A stretch of DNA of 19,486 nt from Pseudomonadota bacterium. Its GTDB lineage: Bacteria > Pseudomonadota > Alphaproteobacteria > Rhizobiales > Rhizobiaceae. The stretch lies in NCBI GenBank assembly GCA_023419535.1, contig JAEZXX010000053.1, forward strand, positions 1 through 19,486. Direction: 5' to 3'. Both the position numbers and the translations under genes were made by a program. Shown piece after piece: positions 14,519-19,486 of the stretch. The notes under the pieces were generated by a model. It saw only the letters and a list, made by a program, of their open reading frames with translations. It made no database searches and had not been told where the DNA came from. Position 1 is the first letter of the stretch; each line of letters starts with the position of its first letter.

Positions 14519-15693
14519 TGGCTGCCGCGACCGCCCAGACCTTCGACATCCGCTTCGACGAGAACAACCAGGAATTCTCGATCGTCGGTTCCATGCGGCC
14601 GCAGACGGAGGCCGACCTGCGCGACTGCGCCGCGCTCTTCGAGCGATCCCTGCGCAACGTCTCGGGCACGCTCTACGTCAACGTGAAGCGGCTGGTCCGG
14701 CTGAACAACATCGCCTTCCGCGTCCTGTCCGGGCTGATGGTCAAGGCCTGCCAGGACAAGCCGTCCTTGCGGATCTCGGTCATCACGTCGAGCGTCGTCG
14801 GCTGGTCGACGCGCAAATTCGGGGCGCTGCGGGAGATCGCGCCGAACATCGTCGTCGAGGAGTACGACTCTGAGTTCTATCCGGGGCAGACCTTCCTGGA
14901 GGAGGGCGAGTTCATCCCGATCCTTCGGACCCAGACCAAGCTCACCTGGCGCCACGAGCGCGAGATCGTCCAGCGCCACGGCATGAAGCCCGGCATCGTC
15001 ATGGCCGACATCTGCTGCGGCATCGGCGACTTCGCGGCGCTGATGGCCAAGGAGTTCCGGCCGGCCCGCATCGTCGCGCTCGACCATTCCAAGACGAGCC
15101 TCGCCTACGCGCGGCGCATGGCCGCCGAGTTCGACATCCAGGGCGTGGAATACGTCTACGGCGACGCCTCGGAGATGCTTCTGGAGGACGACCAGTTCGA
15201 CTTCGTCACCTGCCGCCATTCGCTGCAGGTCTTCGACCGGCCCGAGCTGATTCTCAAGGAGCTCTTCCGCATCTGCAAGCCGGGCGGGCGCGTCTACGTC
15301 ACCAACGAGAAGAACTCGCACTGCCTCGGCGAGCCGCGCGCCGACACCATCCAGTGGACCTACAACGAGGTCGCCGCGCTCTGGGCGCACTTCAAGATGG
15401 ACATCGAGCTCGGCCCCAAGAGCCGCCGTTACATGCTGGACGCCGGTTTCGAGGACGTGCGCATGGAGTCCTTCATGGTCACCAATCTCGACGGCGACCC
15501 ACAGGACTTCGCCGACATCGTCCAGTCCTGGGAGGACGTCTACGCCGGCCAGATGGCCGTGCAGCGCGGCGACAGCCCGGAGTTCATCGAGCGCTTCCGC
15601 CGCGGCTTCCAGGACCATATTTTCGCGGCGCTGCGCCCGAAGGGCTACGCCGGCTGGCCGATCTGGGCCGCTTCCGGACAGAAGCCGCTATGA
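14518..15693 (+). CDS. Fusion: slr1659/STAS-like domain plus SAM-dependent methyltransferase
   Basis: This is a 391-residue protein. Residues 1-117 align with the stand-alone STAS-like protein at 18650-18988: VGSMRPQTEADLRDCAALFE against EGTMRLSGTEAYVPIQALME, LNNIAFRVLSGLMVKACQDK against LNSSGINLLAKFTIEVRKDP, and a shared late Trp. Residues 145-390 form a class I SAM methyltransferase: ADICCGIGDFAALMA (motif I, about 163-177), VALDHSKTSLAYARRMA, VYGDASEMLLEDDQFDFVTC, HSLQVFDRPELILKELFRIC and KPGGRVYVTNEK. In the STAS part, NNIA (63-66) replaces the phospho-acceptor NSSG, so kinase and phosphatase control by serine is lost. The methyl acceptor is unknown. It is coupled to both neighbours by overlapping codons (TGATG, ATGA). 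Confidence 0.82.
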   Translation: MAAATAQTFDIRFDENNQEFSIVGSMRPQTEADLRDCAALFERSLRNVSGTLYVNVKRLVRLNNIAFRVLSGLMVKACQDKPSLRISVITSSVVGWSTRKFGALREIAPNIVVEEYDSEFYPGQTFLEEGEFIPILRTQTKLTWRHEREIVQRHGMKPGIVMADICCGIGDFAALMAKEFRPARIVALDHSKTSLAYARRMAAEFDIQGVEYVYGDASEMLLEDDQFDFVTCRHSLQVFDRPELILKELFRICKPGGRVYVTNEKNSHCLGEPRADTIQWTYNEVAALWAHFKMDIELGPKSRRYMLDAGFEDVRMESFMVTNLDGDPQDFADIVQSWEDVYAGQMAVQRGDSPEFIERFRRGFQDHIFAALRPKGYAGWPIWAASGQKPL

Positions 15694-18062
15694 CGACCCT
15701 CGACGATCGCCAGGCGCCGGGCTCGCGCTGGTTCCCGTTCAACTCCTTCCGCGCCAAGTTCATCCTCGTCGTCGGGGCCGCGGTCGTCTTCGACCTCGTG
15801 CTCGCCGGCGGCGTCGCGATGTGGAACGTGCAGAACCTGTCGCGCGACGCGACGGTCACGGTCGGCGACGGGCTGACGGAGGCCTCACGCGAATATCTCG
15901 AGACCTATATCGAGACGACCGCCCAGCGCGCCGACCTCCTGATCTCGCAGGTGCATTCCGAGGTCACCTCGCTCGGCGCCTCCATGCAGACGCTGATCGA
16001 CAATCCGCAGACGCAAGGCGCGGTCGGCGCTTCGGTCGAGGCGACGCCGACGCTCGCCGACAACCTCGTCTACAATCCGGCGAGCAACTGGGTGCAGAAC
16101 GCCCCCGGCCCCTCGGTCGTCAGCGTCTGGGGATACCTCCTCGACGGCAGCGGCCAGCCGCTCCCGGAGGTCCGCCAGGAGATCACCGACAGTTCGGCCT
16201 TCAATCTCTTCGCACCCGCCCTGATGGGGTCGGGCGCCGAGAAGCTTCAGCTCTACTATGTCGGGCCGAAGGATCGCCCGATCATGCGCACCACGCCCTA
16301 CACGGAGCAGGCGCAGACCTTCGACCGGCTCTATCCGGGCCACAATTCGGCGAACTTCTGGGACTTCTTCTTCCCCGGCGTCTACGAGGGCTGGCAAAGC
16401 TGGCTGCGCGATCCCGCGGCGCGGCCCGTCGCGTCCGACATCGTCACCACCGCGCCTTACGTCGACGCCATCACCGGCGCGCTGATCGTCAGCTTCTTCC
16501 ACCCGCTCTGGACGCCGGACCGCTCGGACGTGGCGGGCATGACGGCCGCCGACATCACGTTGGAGCAGCTCTCCAGCCTCGTCGACAGCGTCGAGATCGC
16601 CGACACCGGCTTCGGCTTCCTCGCCATGTCGGACGGCAACGTGGTCACCGTCAACGAGGCGGGGGTCTCGACGCTCGGCCTGACGGCGAGCGACGTCAGC
16701 GGCCAGGGGGTCACCGGCGTCGCGCGCTCGCTGCGCAACTCCTCGCAAGCGGGGATCGAGGCGCTGGAGCTCCCGGTCGACCAGTCGACCACGATCCGAA
16801 CCGTCACCCTCGATCAGGGCGGCGAGGCGGTGCCCTACATCGTCGCGCTTCGGCATCTGGCGCCGACCAATCTCTGGAACGGCTCGACCATCGTCGAGGA
16901 GGTGATGACGCTCGGCTTCGTCGTTCCCGAGCGCGAGATCTACGCGGCGCTGATCGCGGCCCAGCAGGACATCTCGGACGCCACCGACCGCATCCTCGCC
17001 TGGCAGATGGCGGCCTTCGTCATCTGCCTGTGCATCGTGTTCCTGGCCGTCTACGCCGTTTCGGGGCGCATTACCGCCGGTCTCAGCGCCCTCGCCGACG
17101 CCGCCCGGCGCCTGCAGAACAAGGACTACTCGGTGCGCGTCTCGATCCCGACGCGCGACGAGGTCGGCGCAGTCGGCGTCGCCTTCAACAAGATGGCCGA
17201 GGAGATGCGCGACCACACCGAGAACCTCGAACGCCTCGTGCGCGACCGCACGCGGGAGGTCGAGCGGGCGAACGAGGAGATCACCGCGCTCAACGCCAAG
17301 CTGAAGGGCGAGAACCTGCGCCTCGGCGCCGAGCTCGACGTGGCGCGGCAGATCCAGATGATGGTCCTGCCGGAGGCCGGCGAACTCGGCGCCATCCAGC
17401 GCATCGAGATCGCCGGCTTCATGCGGCCCGCCGACGAGGTGGGCGGGGACTATTACGACGTCCTCCAGAGCGGCTCGCGCATCAAGGTCGGCATCGGCGA
17501 CGTGACGGGCCATGGCCTGGAGAGCGGCGTCCTGATGCTGATGGTCCAGTCCATCGCCCGCGCCCTGCAGGAGAATGGCGGCGGCGACCCGAAGGCGTTC
17601 CTCGATGTCCTCAACCGCGCGGTCTACAAGAACATCGAGCGCGCCGGGACCGACAAGCACCTCTCGCTCGCCTTCCTCGACTACGAGGACAACCGCATCA
17701 CCATCTCGGGCCAGCACGAGGAGGTGATCGTGGTGCGCAACACCGGTGAGGTCGAGCGGATCGACACGGTGGATCTCGGCTTTCCGATCGGGCTGGAGAG
17801 CGACATCAGGGACTTCGTCGGGACGCACGCCTTCGACTTCGGCCGCGGCGACATCGTGGTCCTCCACACCGACGGCGTGACCGAGGCCGAAAGCCCGGAC
17901 GGGCGGCTCTTCGGCGTCGACGCCCTGTGCGAAAGCGCCAGCCGCTACCGCCACGGCTCGGCCGACGACGTGAAGGCCGGCATCATTTCCGACCTCATGG
18001 CCCACATCGGGACCCAGAAGATCCACGACGACATCACACTCGTCGTCATGCGGCACAGGTGA
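15690..18062 (+). CDS. Membrane sensor phosphatase: dCache-HAMP-coiled coil-PP2C (SpoIIE type)
   Basis: In the 790-residue protein the first membrane helix (about 24-46) precedes a long periplasmic region (47-435) that reads as a double-Cache ligand sensor. Evidence is SASREYLETYIETTAQRADL-like helix, NFWDFFFPGVYEGWQSWLRD, and VSFFHPLW with DITLEQLSSLVDSVEIADTG. The second helix (about 436-458) is followed by HAMP (to about 511), a coiled coil (about 520-560), and a complete PP2C domain with EVGGDYYDVL (583-592), GIGDVTGHGLESG (602-614), VLHTDGVTEAESP near 725 and DDITLVVM near the end. It resembles SiaA of Pseudomonas. It would dephosphorylate STAS partners upon a periplasmic signal. Its targets are likely the proteins encoded downstream. 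Confidence 0.93.
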   Translation: MTTLDDRQAPGSRWFPFNSFRAKFILVVGAAVVFDLVLAGGVAMWNVQNLSRDATVTVGDGLTEASREYLETYIETTAQRADLLISQVHSEVTSLGASMQTLIDNPQTQGAVGASVEATPTLADNLVYNPASNWVQNAPGPSVVSVWGYLLDGSGQPLPEVRQEITDSSAFNLFAPALMGSGAEKLQLYYVGPKDRPIMRTTPYTEQAQTFDRLYPGHNSANFWDFFFPGVYEGWQSWLRDPAARPVASDIVTTAPYVDAITGALIVSFFHPLWTPDRSDVAGMTAADITLEQLSSLVDSVEIADTGFGFLAMSDGNVVTVNEAGVSTLGLTASDVSGQGVTGVARSLRNSSQAGIEALELPVDQSTTIRTVTLDQGGEAVPYIVALRHLAPTNLWNGSTIVEEVMTLGFVVPEREIYAALIAAQQDISDATDRILAWQMAAFVICLCIVFLAVYAVSGRITAGLSALADAARRLQNKDYSVRVSIPTRDEVGAVGVAFNKMAEEMRDHTENLERLVRDRTREVERANEEITALNAKLKGENLRLGAELDVARQIQMMVLPEAGELGAIQRIEIAGFMRPADEVGGDYYDVLQSGSRIKVGIGDVTGHGLESGVLMLMVQSIARALQENGGGDPKAFLDVLNRAVYKNIERAGTDKHLSLAFLDYEDNRITISGQHEEVIVVRNTGEVERIDTVDLGFPIGLESDIRDFVGTHAFDFGRGDIVVLHTDGVTEAESPDGRLFGVDALCESASRYRHGSADDVKAGIISDLMAHIGTQKIHDDITLVVMRHR

Positions 18063-18066
18063 TCGA

Positions 18067-18615
18067 ATGAGTGTTTCCCTCGGACAGACCGGGCTTTCGA
18101 ACGGGCCGCAGGCGGTCGGCCTGCGCCTGACGCTAGCGGAGGGCCCGCTGGGCCTTGCCTGGCACCACTGCTCCACGACGGCCGAGTTCCTCGGCGAGTT
18201 CTACGCGCTACGCCCCGGCGTCGACGCCGGGCAGGCGAGCGAGACGCGCCACGGGGTCGGCTATCTGACCAACGAACTCCTGGAGAACGCGGTCAAGTTT
18301 CGCTCGCGGGGCGACGTCGTGGTCGAGACCTCGGTCGAGGGGCCCCGCTTCGAGCTCAAGGTGACGAACCGGATCGGGACCGAGATCGCCGAGCGCTTCC
18401 AGGGGCTGCTCGCCGAGATCACAACTCGCGAGCCGGGGGATTTGCTGATAGAGAGGATCGAGGCGAATGCGGCCGATCCCTCCTCCAACGGATCCGGTCT
18501 CGGGCTTCTGACCTTGATGAGCGATTACGGGGCGCGGCTCGGCTGGACCTTCGGGGACGGCCCGGAGCGTGCGCCGGTCGAACTCGAGACCTATGCGGCG
18601 CTCGATCTCTACTGA
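18067..18615 (+). CDS. slr1658/SpoIIAB-like anti-sigma/kinase protein
   Basis: The 182-residue protein has an intact HATPase_c-like core. The N-box YLTNELLENAVKFR (about 67-80) includes the Asn74 expected to bind magnesium-ATP. NGSGLGLLTLMSDYGARL at about 141-158 supplies the glycine-rich lid loop. It should bind ATP and phosphorylate the STAS-like protein encoded 34 bases downstream. The family is known by the cyanobacterial name slr1658 and, more loosely, as SiaB-like/DUF6272. It starts four bases after the phosphatase stop, in the same operon. Compared with the paralogue at 14003 it keeps its catalytic motif. Confidence 0.75.
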   Translation: MSVSLGQTGLSNGPQAVGLRLTLAEGPLGLAWHHCSTTAEFLGEFYALRPGVDAGQASETRHGVGYLTNELLENAVKFRSRGDVVVETSVEGPRFELKVTNRIGTEIAERFQGLLAEITTREPGDLLIERIEANAADPSSNGSGLGLLTLMSDYGARLGWTFGDGPERAPVELETYAALDLY

Positions 18616-18649
18616 GAGCGCGGGGACGATCGGAGCGGTTGGGCAGGCG

Positions 18650-18988
18650 ATGGACATCAAGACGAACGAATACCGGGTCTGGAGCGAGGGTTCCACGATC
18701 CACTTCGAGGGCACGATGCGCCTCTCGGGGACCGAGGCCTACGTGCCGATCCAGGCCCTGATGGAGGACGTCTTCCGGCAGCGGCCGAGCCTCGTCACGC
18801 TGGACCTGACCGAGCTCGAGTTCCTGAACTCGTCGGGCATCAATCTTCTCGCCAAGTTCACCATCGAGGTCCGCAAGGACCCCGACGTCGGCCTCGCCGT
18901 GAAGGGCTCGACGCGCATTCCCTGGCAGTCGAAGTCGCTGCCGAACCTCAAGCGGCTCTACCCGGCGGTCGACCTCGTCATCAGCTGA
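18650..18988 (+). CDS. slr1659/STAS-like anti-anti-sigma protein
   Basis: The 112-residue, STAS-like single-domain protein carries LDLTELEFLNSSGINLLAKF. NSSG at 60-63 is the counterpart of the DSSG loop in SpoIIAA, whose first serine is phosphorylated; Ser61 or Ser62 is the candidate here. EGTMRLSGTEAY lies near 20 and a characteristic Trp sits in IPWQSKSLPNL. It should be the switch whose phosphate is added by the upstream kinase-like protein and removed by a PP2C phosphatase. Its output partner is not encoded next to it. The start ATG 18650 is chosen over the longer open frame because the family starts here. Confidence 0.8.
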   Translation: MDIKTNEYRVWSEGSTIHFEGTMRLSGTEAYVPIQALMEDVFRQRPSLVTLDLTELEFLNSSGINLLAKFTIEVRKDPDVGLAVKGSTRIPWQSKSLPNLKRLYPAVDLVIS

Positions 18989-19047
18989 CCGGCGCACGAC
19001 CGGATTGCCGTAGGGTTTCGCGCGGCTGGTCGGACAGGACACGACAG

Positions 19048-19077
19048 GGGCCCCGGCATTCGTGCCGGGGCCCTTTT
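19048..19077 (+). terminator. Strong terminator of the partner-switch operon
   Basis: GGGCCCCGGCA (19048-19058) and TGCCGGGGCCC (19063-19073) form an 11-bp perfect stem around TTCG, then TTTT. It lies 60 bases after the last operon stop and separates it from fliF. Confidence 0.88.
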
Positions 19078-19239
19078 GCCTTGCGGAACCACCACGAGGC
19101 CCGGTCGCGCATTCGCGAAGTCGCAAGCCGTAAGATCAAGCACGTTCGTTGTGTGGGGCCCAATCTGGCGCAAGCTTGTTTTGTGATGGTGCGGGGGACG
19201 GGGCCGGGACGGTCGGCTCCGGTTCTCTTCGGACGTTTC

Positions 19240-19486
19240 ATGTCGCTGGTCGCCGGGGCGCAGGCCCAGAAGCTCTATGCCAATCTGAACGCTTTGGGCG
19301 CGAGGAAGCTCGCCGGGCTCGGGCTGGTGTTCGCGCTGGTCGTCGGCCTCGTCTCGCTCGCCGCCTGGCAGCTGTCGGGTCCGCAGATGGACACGCTCTA
19401 TTCGGGTCTGGACCGGCAGGACGTGACGCGCATCGGCGCGGCGCTGACGGAGGCGGGCATCCCCTTCGACGTCAACGCGGCCGGCG
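19240..19486 (+). CDS. fliF: Flagellar MS-ring protein FliF, N-terminal part (runs off window)
   Basis: The 82 codons present open MSLVAGAQAQKLYANLNALG and have a membrane helix at about 26-45 (GLGLVFALVVGLVSLAAW). The FliF-specific DTLYSGLDRQDVTRIGAALT then leads to EAGIPF. In FliF this is the first transmembrane helix and the start of the secretin-like ring-building domain of the flagellar MS-ring in the inner membrane. The rest lies beyond the right edge. It follows a strong terminator by 162 bases, so it has its own promoter, which I could not identify with confidence. Confidence 0.9.
   Translation, partial: MSLVAGAQAQKLYANLNALGARKLAGLGLVFALVVGLVSLAAWQLSGPQMDTLYSGLDRQDVTRIGAALTEAGIPFDVNAAG

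Noticed and set aside
15885..18176. 763-codon open frame on the complement strand
   Set aside because: It is antiparallel to the dCache-HAMP-PP2C gene, whose domains are clear. The frame is Arg/Asp/His/Gly/Val-rich with no motif, as expected for a high-GC shadow.
19165..19190. Possible sigma-54 promoter (TGGCGC...TTGT) before fliF
   Set aside because: The spacing between the GG and G elements is one base short and the -12 C is missing, so it does not meet the consensus.

Overview
The window joins two kinds of DNA. Positions 1 to about 5720 look like the distal end of an integrated genomic island carrying anti-phage and conflict genes. From about 5721 to the right end the sequence is GC-rich, tightly packed alphaproteobacterial chromosome. 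The organism is probably a member of the Hyphomicrobiales (Rhizobiales) or a near relative. This is inferred from the high GC content, a TakP-like TRAP transporter, a palindromic intergenic repeat of a type I associate with alphaproteobacteria, and a flagellar fliF. No 16S rRNA or other taxonomic marker is present.

Island (1-5720). At the left edge is the end of an IS3-family element (1-126), which cuts off the 3' end of a small gene. Reading leftward from it there are three closely coupled genes: a PD-(D/E)XK nuclease-like protein (777-1904, with no normal start codon), an HNH-like small protein (337-780) and the IS-truncated gene (111-335). Next come a MrcB-like/DUF3883 restriction-type nuclease (2175-3287) and a serine recombinase (3299-3877), both leftward. 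Divergent from these is a two-gene operon: a four-helix SLATT/DUF4231 membrane protein (4122-4991) and a ThsB-like TIR protein (5005-5505). It looks like a TIR-signalling, membrane-effector defence module. The island ends at a 45-bp 3' fragment of tRNA-Val(GAC) (5676-5720), followed directly by a factor-independent terminator. The whole tRNA gene should lie beyond the left edge of the window, at the other end of the island.

Carboxylate cluster (5871-12545). A promoter with a GntR-type operator in its spacer precedes five co-directional genes: a Bug/TctC-type binding protein, an FCD-type GntR regulator, a carboxymuconolactone-decarboxylase-like protein, a 3-hydroxyisobutyrate-dehydrogenase-like enzyme and a TakP-like TRAP binding protein. 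The TRAP membrane genes dctQ and dctM face the other way and converge on dctP across a strong hairpin terminator and a pair of inverted palindromic repeats. The cluster probably takes up and oxidises an organic (2-oxo- or 3-hydroxy-) acid. DctM has an unusual C-terminal octapeptide-repeat tail.

Partner-switching cluster (12714-18988). A small hypothetical gene is followed by a soluble PP2C/SpoIIE-type phosphatase and then, divergently, a rightward operon. The operon encodes an slr1658/SpoIIAB-like protein, an slr1659/STAS-like domain fused to a SAM methyltransferase, a membrane dCache-HAMP-PP2C phosphatase, a second slr1658-like protein and a stand-alone slr1659/STAS-like protein. There are therefore two sets of parts. 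In one set the kinase-like protein has lost the N-box Asn, and its STAS partner has lost the phospho-acceptor serines and gained a methyltransferase domain. The operon ends at a strong terminator, after which fliF begins (19240 to the window end), so flagellar or motility control is a possible output. The STAS-methyltransferase partner-switch pair and the SLATT-TIR module are the two most novel-looking systems here.
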